Shown here piece by piece: positions 24,710-32,161 of a stretch of DNA of 52,700 nt. Origin of the DNA: Acetobacteraceae bacterium (GTDB lineage Bacteria > Pseudomonadota > Alphaproteobacteria > Acetobacterales > Acetobacteraceae); the NCBI GenBank assembly GCA_024280945.1, contig JAMXLO010000010.1, positions 1-52,700 of the forward strand, given 5' to 3'. Below the pieces are notes generated by a model, which was not told where the DNA came from, searched no databases, and saw only the letters and a program-made list of their open reading frames with translations. Within the stretch, counting starts at the first letter, position 1. Every line of letters begins with the position of its first letter. A program made the translations under genes and the position numbers.

Positions 24710-25497
24710 TTGGCCGATCCGTATTCGCTGTGTACTGGCTCATGGCGCTGGTGTTCCTGGCATTTCCAATTGTCATCGTTGCCGCCTTGTCGTTTTCGTC
24801 AGCGAGTTACCTGACCTTCCCACCGCCCGCATTCGGTGTTCGGTGGTACCGCGCTTTTCTGGGCAGCCGTGAATGGCTTGACTCGACCTGGCTCAGCATT
24901 GCCGTCGCTGGCTCAGTGGTCGTCGTGGCGACGAGCTTGGGCACGCTCGCCGCGCTTGGGCTGCGGCATCTGACCGGGGCTGTGCGAGCCGCCATTGGCG
25001 CACTGATCCTGTCACCGCTGATCGTACCGGGAATCGTGGTGGCAATCGGCATTTACTACGTGTTCGCTGCCTATCGGCTCGTCGGTACGGCGCTGGGCCT
25101 GGTGCTCGCCCACACCTGCCTGGCGGTCCCGTTCGTCGTGACCAGCGTCAGCGTCAGCCTCGCCGGTCTCGACCGCCGGCTGGAGCAGGCGGCACTGAGC
25201 CTTGGTGCCACTCCATCCGCGACGTTTCGTCAGATCACTCTGCCGCTTATTCTTCCCGGCATTCTGGTCGGTGCGCTGTTTGCCTTCGTTACCTCGTTCG
25301 ACGAGCTGATCGTCACGTTGTTCCTGTCGGGTTCGGGTGCGGTCACATTGCCGCGTCGCATGTGGGACGATCTGCGCTTCGCCATCGATCCGACGATAGC
25401 GGCGGTGTCTACGCTGATGATCGTGTTGAGCGCCGTGCTGCTGCTCGGTGCCCACGTGCTGCGCCAACGACAGGCGACGGCGCAGCACAAGGTATGA
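24706..25497 (+). CDS. ABC importer permease, PotC-like (operon 2)
   Basis: Last gene of operon 2, 263 residues and about six membrane spans (VYWLMALVFLAFPIVIVAAL; VGALFAFVTSFDELIVTLFL). The EAA-type loop is LEQAALSLGATPSATFRQITLPLILPG, and SFDELIVTLFLSG is typical of PotC-like permeases. I chose the ATG at 24706 because it overlaps the upstream stop (ATGA); the longer frame lies inside the neighbouring gene. A bulged GC-rich hairpin (25589-25614) 90 bp downstream lacks a T-run, so the transcript end is not clear. Confidence 0.87.
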   Translation: MIGRSVFAVYWLMALVFLAFPIVIVAALSFSSASYLTFPPPAFGVRWYRAFLGSREWLDSTWLSIAVAGSVVVVATSLGTLAALGLRHLTGAVRAAIGALILSPLIVPGIVVAIGIYYVFAAYRLVGTALGLVLAHTCLAVPFVVTSVSVSLAGLDRRLEQAALSLGATPSATFRQITLPLILPGILVGALFAFVTSFDELIVTLFLSGSGAVTLPRRMWDDLRFAIDPTIAAVSTLMIVLSAVLLLGAHVLRQRQATAQHKV

Positions 25498-25588
25498 AGC
25501 ACTTCAGCGCCGCTCCTGCGCCTGACTGGCATCTTCTCATTGCTGCGGCGGCGAGACTGCTCGTTGGCCTGCTTCTGGTCGGCTGAAG

Positions 25589-25614
25589 GGCCCCCGGGGA
25601 TGGTCTCCGGGGCC
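25589..25614 (+). other. GC-rich hairpin downstream of operon 2
   Basis: GGCCCC at 25589-25594 pairs with GGGGCC at 25609-25614, and after one bulged base five more pairs extend the stem (GGGGA with TCTCC). There is no T-run on either side. It could stabilise the 3' end of operon 2 or take part in termination, but is not a typical rho-independent terminator. Confidence 0.35.
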
Positions 25615-25665
25615 GCAGCGCGTTCGGACCCTTACAGATCCCAATTCGGACGAGGAGGATCAGCG

Positions 25666-25923
25666 TCAGTGCAAATTGACGAAGTTCAGACCTCGATCAG
25701 CTGCTGCTTCTATTGCGGCATCTACATTGTCCGTTGCCACGATGGGCGTACCGTCGGCACGGTAGAGCAGGAAGACCATCTCGCCATCGCACATGCCGGA
25801 TTTCAGGTAAACGACCTGGCTGATGCCGAGGCGCAGCAATTGTTCGCAGGTCATCTGCCGCAGCGCAGACCGCTGCATCAGCACGGCGCGAATCTTATCG
25901 TCGGGTGTGCGGAGTGTGTTCAT
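25666..25923 (-). CDS. DUF1150-like small protein
   Basis: An 85-residue frame from the ATG at 25921-25923 (MNTLRTPDDKIRA) with the pattern LLRLGISQVVYLKSGM, MVFLLYRADGTPIVATDN and a final AAIEAAADRGLNFVNLH. This resembles the DUF1150 family, small alphaproteobacterial proteins of unknown role often found with small heat-shock proteins; no heat-shock gene is nearby. The frame is open for 64 more codons upstream, but that part overlaps the next minus-strand gene and lacks family sequence. No good ribosome site is visible before the chosen ATG. Function unknown. Confidence 0.5.
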   Translation of the reverse strand: MNTLRTPDDKIRAVLMQRSALRQMTCEQLLRLGISQVVYLKSGMCDGEMVFLLYRADGTPIVATDNVDAAIEAAADRGLNFVNLH

Positions 25924-26035
25924 AGGTGATGCAAGCATCTGGTTGGCTGTCGCAGCAATTCGCACCTGCGCGTACCTATCATCGCACAGTTGTCGCCACG
26001 AGTCGGGCAAGAGACTGGGATCGCTCCGTCGGTGC

Positions 26036-26464
26036 TCACTCGAACCCTCGAGCACCATTCGCATTGCGGCAAAATTTCTTCGGCAGTACAGGCGGGCATG
26101 CCTTCGGGATTGCACGAACGGCGTTGTGCATCTCGATCTTCAGGATAGCTTCGACGATCTCGACCGCCTCAGTCAGAGTGGTCGGCTCGCACAAGGGCCC
26201 ACACTCCTTGTCCATGACCCAGACGCCTGCAGCGCTGCGCCAGATGGTCCAGGTCGGCTCGGTTTTTTCCGGAGCCTCGTAGGGCCGGTAGACCTCCAGC
26301 GCTTCGGCGAGTTCATGATGCAGTGGGGTGACCACCGCCCAAATTGCCTTGCGGCGGAGCCGGTTCCGAAACGCGCACAGCACTTTGTGGTCCTCCATAC
26401 TGAAGGCGAACGCTGCGACGGATTTGCTGAACGGCGATTCGGGTGGTGCAGGCAGGGGAGGCAT
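26036..26464 (-). CDS. Hypothetical protein
   Basis: Unrecognised 142-residue protein starting MPPLPAPPESPFSKSV. The part AEALEVYRPYEAPEKTEPTW, then TIWRSAAGVWVMDKECG and LTEAVEIVEAILKIEM, reads like a folded alpha/beta domain rather than a chance frame. The tail CPPVLPKKFCRNANG is basic. The ATG at 26462-26464 has GAGAAG upstream; a TTG two codons earlier is possible. It lies in a sparse stretch with other small minus-strand frames. Confidence 0.45.
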   Translation of the reverse strand: MPPLPAPPESPFSKSVAAFAFSMEDHKVLCAFRNRLRRKAIWAVVTPLHHELAEALEVYRPYEAPEKTEPTWTIWRSAAGVWVMDKECGPLCEPTTLTEAVEIVEAILKIEMHNAVRAIPKACPPVLPKKFCRNANGARGFE

Positions 26465-26466
26465 GG

Positions 26467-26748
26467 TCAAACTTCTCTATGCGTTTGAGTCAGCGCTGGT
26501 GGCTGGTGTCCACTTGGGAGGAGACGACGATTCCGGTCTTCCGAAAAGCTGATGTCTCCGGCCAGATTTCCCGGACTCGCCGGTTGGTCCGAACCTTGGC
26601 GGCGTCCCAAGGCATTCTCGGTTCGAGCGATAAATTGTTGTGGATGAAAGACGGTGGGTGGCCCAATGCCCGGCTCCTGCCAGCGCGCCGGCCTGCTTTC
26701 ACCGACGCGCCTGGCAATGAAATCGAAGTCGTCAAGGACACTCGGCAT
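26467..26748 (-). CDS. Small hypothetical protein with a strong ribosome-binding site
   Basis: A 93-residue frame starting MPSVLDDFDFIARRVGESRP at the ATG 26746-26748. GAGGAG stands 6 bp before the start, one of the best ribosome sites in this sparse region, so translation is likely. The first 20 residues are protein-like; the rest is rich in Arg, Pro and Gln and may be out of frame. A neighbouring frame offers WDAAKVRTNRRVREIWPET, hinting at a frameshifted longer protein. No family recognised. Confidence 0.4.
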   Translation of the reverse strand: MPSVLDDFDFIARRVGESRPARWQEPGIGPPTVFHPQQFIARTENALGRRQGSDQPASPGNLAGDISFSEDRNRRLLPSGHQPPALTQTHREV

Positions 26749-27427
26749 TGTCGCTCCTCGTGAGCATGGAGGGGCACCGGGGCCAGGCCGGTTCACTGGA
26801 ACTAAGGACTCCTTGCAGGACCTTTGCCGGGGCGGTCAAACCGCCGATCGCCTCAGGCCGGCCCAGCGCGTCTTCCGGGGATCTGGCCAAGGCCGCTGAA
26901 GCCATAAGTGCCTGCTCGATTCGCAGGAGGTCGCCGCGGTCAGGCGGGGTATCGCGGCAGTCCAGGAAGATCCGCGTTGCCCGATGGGGCTCGATACTCG
27001 TGGCGATCAGCGACATGAGGGGCCAGTGAGCAACGTGCTGAGGAAGCGACAGGTCCGTAACAGGACCATTCTGAGCGCAGACCACTTTCTGCCCGGTTAC
27101 CAGTCGGGAGGATTCCTGCTGGCCAGGCCGCCGGCACACTGCCATCGGGGTCTGTAGGCCGCGAGACTGGTCGGGCGGGGCATATCCTCGGTGTATGGCG
27201 CCCCGGCAAGACCCGTTAACAGGCGACCACTGGGCTCGCTGGCCGACAAGGGGCAGCCCTTCCCAGGCAGTTTGTTCGTTGGCCTGCGGGAGGCGAACCC
27301 GTAACAGGAGAGATGACGTGCAGGCCTTTAACGGCCTTCTGCACTCGCAGGTGGCGGGGCGCCAAAATCCCACAAAGGCCGCAGCCTCTGCCGATCGGCG
27401 GAAGACCCCCCTGACCTTGTTGATTTG
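26749..27427. other. Stretch with no gene I can support
   Basis: Frames of 80-210 codons are open on both strands, for example a 213-codon minus frame, but none has a good start site, recognisable family pattern or protein-like composition. The DNA may be decayed accessory sequence. No transposase, tRNA or long repeat was seen. Confidence 0.4.
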
Positions 27428-27664
27428 CTATCTGGCCAATCTTTGTCGCCTCAACGAGCGCGCCACTCCATTGGCTGAAAGGCTTGCCGTGGCGAATTCG
27501 CTGGATTGATCGGATGGACCTACATAGCCATTGGCCTCGCGCTCCAATTCGATGGCAAGGGCGAGCAACTCTCTCGCAGCCATCTCATCCAGTGTATTGC
27601 GAGCCAAGCGCCTGCATCTCGCTGCTTGTGCCATCAGATAGGCTGGATCCCGTCCTCTCGGCAT
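27428..27664 (-). CDS. Small conserved-type hypothetical protein
   Basis: A 78-residue protein starting MPRGRDPAYLMAQAARC. The helical pattern AARCRRLARNTLDEMAARE followed by LLALAIELEREA resembles short two-helix proteins that recur in alphaproteobacterial genomes (Cys-Arg-x-Leu-Ala, then Asp, then Leu-Ala-x-x-x-Glu). Their role is unknown. The ATG at 27662-27664 has only a weak GGGG upstream. The C-terminal third is low-complexity and basic. Confidence 0.5.
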   Translation of the reverse strand: MPRGRDPAYLMAQAARCRRLARNTLDEMAARELLALAIELEREANGYVGPSDQSSEFATASLSANGVARSLRRQRLAR

Positions 27665-28391
27665 CGCCCCGTTACCGAAATATGGCTAGGGATGATTACT
27701 ACCTTAAGTAGCCAAAACGGACTACCACAAGTTGCAACTCGTTGGCAGCGCAGGTATCACAAGAACGCGAGTCCAGTCCGCCTCTCAGCAGTCCGCTGCT
27801 CGGCATTGCAAAATCGATGTCGCTTGCGAATGACCTCGAAAGTTTTCACGAACGAAGCACGATCGTATTCACGCCTATCGCCACGCCCTAGAGCGCCGGG
27901 CGTGAACATTCAACGTGCCACTGCAGAAACAGGAAGAACTACAGTCTATGACTCGGAACGCTGCTGCTGTCTCGGCATCGCACTGATCCTGCGTCCGGTC
28001 CCTTGCGGATGCGCGTGAAGAATGTTCGGCGTGTCACGGTGACAGCGACATCGGTGCGATCGCTAAAAGAGCATTTTGCACAGCTTCGACGGCGGCGGCC
28101 CAGCTTCGATGACGATATTCGGACCGAGTGACGCCAGCCTTTGCCGTAGACGCCATCCACGGCTCGACGAATGTGTTGACCATCTACCGGCACTGCGGCG
28201 CAGATTGCTTGCGATGACTTCCGGAAATCCAAATTCATCTTTAGGCGAAAGCCAGATCGGTGCGCAGCCAGCACAGCGACCGATCGGAGCGACCGGTACG
28301 CCGAATCCATTACGCACTGCTGGCGTTCACCATACGCGGCACGTGGTCAACCGGCTGGTGTCGCGCTAGGGTCAACCGGGTAGGGGGCGCA
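27665..28391. other. Long gap before the acyl-CoA dehydrogenase genes, no gene supported
   Basis: About 730 bp with lower GC near 27690-27740. Two minus-strand frames (27939-28310 and 28063-28317) overlap each other. One has a short protein-like run, FGVPVAPIGRCAGCAPIWLS with FGFPEVIASNLRRSAG, which might be a decayed gene, but I cannot name a family. The promoter of the acyl-CoA dehydrogenase operon should lie at its right end. Confidence 0.4.
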
Positions 28392-29504
28392 ATGAATTTT
28401 GACTTCTCGGACGAGCTGAAGCAGTTGCGTGATCTGGCGCGGCGCTTTCTGGCGGAGCATTCGTCGCCATCTGTGGTGCGCAGTGTGCTGGAAGGTCGCG
28501 ACACCTACGCGGCGGACCTGTGGCGCGCGATGGCTGAGATGGGCTGGCTTGGCGCCGCCATTCCGGAACAATATGGCGGTGCCGGACTTGGATACGAGGG
28601 ATTGTGCGTACTGGCAGAGGAAATCGGCCGTGCGCTCGCACCCGTACCATTTGCATCCTCGGCCTACCTTGCGAGCGAGGCCATATTGCTCGCTGGCAGC
28701 GAGACGCAAAAGGGACGGTTGTTGCCGATGTTTGCCGATGGTTCGACGATAGGCTGCTTTGCATTGGCCGAAGGCAGTGGGAATCCGCATTCCGGTGCAG
28801 TGCACGCACGATGTGTTGGTGGTCGGTTGACGGGCAGCAAGTGGCCCGTAACCGATGGCAGTATCGCGGATCTGGCTGTCGTTGTAGCGCGGGACGAGGC
28901 GGGCGAGATCGCCTTGTATGTGGCCGATCTGACAGCGAGCAATGTGAGCAGACGCAGCCTCAGCACGGTCGATCCCAGCCGCGATCATGCGCGCATCGAC
29001 TTCGCCGGCGCCGACGTCGAACGGCTGAGTGGCGAGGCCGGTTGGCCGATGGTGCTGCGGTTATTGGAACGCGCGGCGGTACTGATGGCGTTCGAACAGG
29101 TGGGCGGGGCTGATGCGTCGCTAGAGATGGCGCGCAACTATGCATTGGAGCGCTACGCGTTCGGACGGCCAATCGGATCCTTTCAGGCGATCAAGCACAA
29201 GCTGGCTGACGTATATGTTGCGACGGAACTGGCACGGTCGAATGCCTTCTATGGTGCGTGGGCCTTGTCGGCGGACGCCGCAGAGCTGTCGCTGGCTGCC
29301 GCGACGGCGCGCGTGTCAGCAATCGAGGCATTCCATCTCGCATCGAAAGAGAACATCCAGACGCATGGCGGCATCGGATTCACCTGGGATACGGATTGTC
29401 ATTTGTATTACCGGCGATCGAAGCAGCTCGCCCTGACGCTTGGCAGTGCACCCTGGTGGAAGGACCGGCTTGTCCAGTTGCTCGAGATGCGAAATGCGGG
29501 GTAG
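28392..29504 (+). CDS. Acyl-CoA dehydrogenase (first of a pair)
   Basis: FAD-dependent acyl-CoA dehydrogenase family protein of 370 residues. The N-terminal helical domain reads FDFSDELKQLRDLARRFLAE. The middle strand region holds MGWLGAAIPEQYGGAGLGYE and the C-terminal helical domain has YALERYAFGRPIGSFQAIKH and IQTHGGIGFTWDTDCHLYYR. The ATG at 28392 is preceded by GGGGGCGC. The second acyl-CoA dehydrogenase follows 11 bp later; such pairs often work as heteromers on branched, aromatic or steroid-side-chain acyl-CoAs. No CoA ligase or hydratase is next to them, so the substrate is unknown. Confidence 0.88.
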   Translation: MNFDFSDELKQLRDLARRFLAEHSSPSVVRSVLEGRDTYAADLWRAMAEMGWLGAAIPEQYGGAGLGYEGLCVLAEEIGRALAPVPFASSAYLASEAILLAGSETQKGRLLPMFADGSTIGCFALAEGSGNPHSGAVHARCVGGRLTGSKWPVTDGSIADLAVVVARDEAGEIALYVADLTASNVSRRSLSTVDPSRDHARIDFAGADVERLSGEAGWPMVLRLLERAAVLMAFEQVGGADASLEMARNYALERYAFGRPIGSFQAIKHKLADVYVATELARSNAFYGAWALSADAAELSLAAATARVSAIEAFHLASKENIQTHGGIGFTWDTDCHLYYRRSKQLALTLGSAPWWKDRLVQLLEMRNAG

Positions 29505-29515
29505 CGGAGGCGCAG

Positions 29516-30745
29516 ATGGACTTCAATGACACACCGGAGGAGGCGAAGTTTCGCGCCGAGGCGCGGGCATTCCTGGCAGCCAATGCCGAACCCAAGGGGC
29601 GTGCGCGGCCAGTGCTGCGCGGCGGGCTCGACGTCGAGGCGGTGAAACGCTGCAAATCCTGGCAGGCAAAGAAGGCGGATGCGGGCTTTGCCGGGATCAC
29701 CTGGCCGAAGCGCTTCGGCGGCCGTGAAGCATCGGCCATCTTCCATGTGATCTACCTGCAGGAAGAAGACAACTACGCGGTGCCCCGTGGATTGTTCGAG
29801 ATCGGTCTCGGCATGTGCATCCCCACCATGATGGCATACGCCGACGGCGAACAGCTCGATCGTTATGTACGGCCGGCGCTGCGCGGCGAAGAAGTGTGGT
29901 GTCAGTTGTTCTCGGAACCCGCGGGCGGATCCGACCTTGCGGCGCTGCGCACGCGGGCAGAGCGCGATGGCGACGACTGGATCATCAATGGGCAGAAGAT
30001 CTGGACTTCCGGCGCACATCTGTCCGATTTCGGCATCATCGTCGTGCGCACCGATCCCAATGTGCCGAAACATGAGGGGCTGACCTTCTTCTTCCTCGAC
30101 ATGAAATCGCCCGGCATCGAGATACGGCCGATCCACCAGATGTCCGGCGCATCGCACTTCAACGAGGTATTCTTCACCGATGTCCGCGTCCCCGATGCGC
30201 AGCGGCTGGGCGCGGTGGGGCAGGGGTGGAAAGTCTCGCTGACCACGCTGATGAATGAACGCCTCGCAGTAGGTGAGGTGCACAGGCCGGATGTCGAGGA
30301 CCTTGTGGAGCTTGCCCGATCACTAGTGGTGGACGGCGCGTCGGCGATCCGGAACGCTGCAGTGCGCGAACGCATTGCGGAGTGGTATGCACGCACGCAG
30401 GGGCTGACGTTCACTCGCTTCCGCACGATGACGGCATTGTCGCGTGGCCAGACACCGGGGCCAGAGAATTCGATCCACAAGCTGGTGAACGCCAGCAAGC
30501 TGCAGGACATCGCGTCCTACGGGTTGGACCTGATGGGCGCGGCCGGACTGGTCATGGACGACGATCTGGCGCTCTATTATGCGATGTTCCAGCAGGCATT
30601 GCTGTCGTCGCCAAGTGGACGAATTGCCGGCGGATCGGACGAGATTCTGCGCAACATCATCGCCGAACGCGTGCTCGGACTGCCCGCGGATATCAGGGTG
30701 GACAAGAACAAGCCGTTCAATCAGGTGCCTACCGGCCCGCGGTGA
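29516..30745 (+). CDS. Acyl-CoA dehydrogenase (second of a pair)
   Basis: FAD-dependent acyl-CoA dehydrogenase of 409 residues. Typical segments are AGFAGITWPKRFGGREAS, FSEPAGGSDLAALRTRAE (FAD and substrate contacts), GQKIWTSGAHLSDFGIIVVR, and near the C-terminus GRIAGGSDEILRNIIAERVLG. The ATG at 29516 lies 11 bp after the first gene with GCGGAGG upstream. Sequence beyond the shared fold differs strongly from its neighbour, consistent with two different subunits rather than a recent duplication. Confidence 0.9.
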   Translation: MDFNDTPEEAKFRAEARAFLAANAEPKGRARPVLRGGLDVEAVKRCKSWQAKKADAGFAGITWPKRFGGREASAIFHVIYLQEEDNYAVPRGLFEIGLGMCIPTMMAYADGEQLDRYVRPALRGEEVWCQLFSEPAGGSDLAALRTRAERDGDDWIINGQKIWTSGAHLSDFGIIVVRTDPNVPKHEGLTFFFLDMKSPGIEIRPIHQMSGASHFNEVFFTDVRVPDAQRLGAVGQGWKVSLTTLMNERLAVGEVHRPDVEDLVELARSLVVDGASAIRNAAVRERIAEWYARTQGLTFTRFRTMTALSRGQTPGPENSIHKLVNASKLQDIASYGLDLMGAAGLVMDDDLALYYAMFQQALLSSPSGRIAGGSDEILRNIIAERVLGLPADIRVDKNKPFNQVPTGPR

Positions 30746-30815
30746 CCCTACATTGCGTGCAGAAACCAAGCCTGTGCTACAACTGTGACCGCGAGTCTTC
30801 AGGGGGACGGTCAGC

Positions 30816-31271
30816 GTGGCACGGAGGGGGCAACCGAAGCCGGACCCGCTGCCAAATGCCGAAGCGCATTCGCGCGGGTTCAAGCAGAGCAGGGACGCAC
30901 GACGGAATACGCTCCTGGAGGACTATGTCGAACTGATCGCTGACCTGATTGCCGATGGCGGGGAGGCGCGCCAGGTCGACATCGCCGCGCGCCTGGGCGT
31001 GGCGCAGCCGACTGTCGGCAAGGCGCTGCGCCGGCTGGGGGTGGCGGGCCTCGTGGTGCAGAAGCCCTATCGCGGCGTGTTCCTCACCGAGGCCGGACAA
31101 AAGATCGCCCGCGAGAGCCGGCTACGGCACCAGACCGTGGAGGCCTTCCTACGCTCCCTTGGCGTCAGTTCCGAGACAGCCCGGATCGATGCCGAAGGCA
31201 TCGAGCACCACGTCAGCGACGAGACGCTGGCAGCGTTCCGGCGGGCGATGGCGGGCGGGCCGGAGAAGTAG
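30816..31271 (+). CDS. mntR: Manganese-responsive regulator MntR (DtxR family)
   Basis: DNA-binding regulator of 151 residues that represses manganese uptake genes when Mn2+ binds. An N-terminal winged helix ([20 protein letters not shown], then a [15 protein letters not shown] wing) is followed by a metal-binding dimerisation helix region, with [19 protein letters not shown] and [14 protein letters not shown] (Asp, Glu and His ligands). The start is GTG at 30816 with AGGGGGA about 10 bp upstream. No mntH or other manganese transporter gene lies nearby, so it must act at a distance. Confidence 0.9.
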   Translation: MARRGQPKPDPLPNAEAHSRGFKQSRDARRNTLLEDYVELIADLIADGGEARQVDIAARLGVAQPTVGKALRRLGVAGLVVQKPYRGVFLTEAGQKIARESRLRHQTVEAFLRSLGVSSETARIDAEGIEHHVSDETLAAFRRAMAGGPEK

Positions 31272-31481
31272 CTACTCCTCCAGGCGGAAACCGACCTTCA
31301 TGGTCACCTGGTAGTGGGCCACCTTGCCGTCCTCGATGTGGCCGCGAACCTGGCAGACCTCGAACCAACCGAGGTTCCGCAGGCTCGAGGATGCCTTTTC
31401 GATCGCCCGGTCGATCGCTTTGCTGACGCTCTCTTCCGAGGTGCCGACGATCTCCACGACCTTGTAGACGTGCTGCGTCAT
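31272..31481 (-). CDS. Dodecin family flavin-binding protein
   Basis: A 69-residue protein starting MTQHVYKVVEIVGTSEES that assembles into a hollow dodecamer storing flavins. Family patterns are VEIVGTS-ES, AIDRAIEKASSSLRNLGWFE (with the Trp that stacks on flavin) and a final VAHYQVTMKVGFRLEE. It is convergent with mntR, whose stop lies directly beside its own. A flavin buffer next to FAD-using acyl-CoA dehydrogenases and a large flavoprotein is a suggestive but unproven link. Confidence 0.9.
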   Translation of the reverse strand: MTQHVYKVVEIVGTSEESVSKAIDRAIEKASSSLRNLGWFEVCQVRGHIEDGKVAHYQVTMKVGFRLEE

Positions 31482-31618
31482 CTGCGCGCTCCTCTGCTGG
31501 CAACGCCTGCGGAAACGACAGGCGATACCAAGTGTTGCGCGGACGCACGCGATCGGGAAGGGACGGCTCAAACCCGCCGCGTGCCGCACCGCTGCGCCAG
31601 CTCTGAGTGGCACTTGGC

Positions 31619-32161
31619 CTAGAATCCAGCATCCGGCTGCGCGAGATAGTCCAGTTCGTCACGTGTGCTGGTGCGGCCAAGCGCGGCATTGCGGTGGGGA
31701 AAGCGGCCAAACCGGCGGATGACCGCACGATGGTCCTCTGCGTATCGAACCATCTCCTCGCCCAAAAACGAATACAGCCGCACAGCGCAGTCCTGATCGG
31801 CGAGATCCTCGGAATGTTCGAAGGGTAGGTAAATGAACAGGCGTTCGATTGGCCCCAGTGCCAGATCAAAATTCCTCGCAATTGTCGCCCGCGCGATCTC
31901 ACGCGCTTTGGCATCGGCGGCGAATGCCTCCGGAGAATTGCGATGCAGATTTCGCGAGAACTGGTCCAGCAAAACGATCAGCGCCAGCGCGCCGCGCGGC
32001 GTCTCCGCCCAGTGATCGAACCGTCCGTTTTTCGCGTCCCGCAGCGCGTCGGCGAAACGCCCGCAAGACGCGTCGAATTCAGCGCTCTTATCGAACCATT
32101 CCTTGCGGAATGTCGATGGATCGCAGGCAAACCAGAAGTCAAGTACCTCATGTGACATCAT
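31619..32161 (-). CDS. DUF924 family protein
   Basis: A 180-residue protein of the DUF924 family of unknown function, predicted all-helical and TPR-like. It begins MMSHEVLDFWFACDPSTFRK. Typical features are VLDFWF at the start, IVLLDQFSRNLHRNSPEAFA, LGPIERLFIYLPFEHSED and FGRFPHRNAALGR. The double ATG overlaps the stop of the large dehydrogenase gene by four bases, so the two are translated together. That pairing is the only clue to its role. Confidence 0.88.
   Translation of the reverse strand: MMSHEVLDFWFACDPSTFRKEWFDKSAEFDASCGRFADALRDAKNGRFDHWAETPRGALALIVLLDQFSRNLHRNSPEAFAADAKAREIARATIARNFDLALGPIERLFIYLPFEHSEDLADQDCAVRLYSFLGEEMVRYAEDHRAVIRRFGRFPHRNAALGRTSTRDELDYLAQPDAGF

Noticed and set aside
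25498-28391. Insertion sequence or transposase remnant
   Set aside because: No transposase motif, terminal inverted repeats or target duplications could be found by eye.
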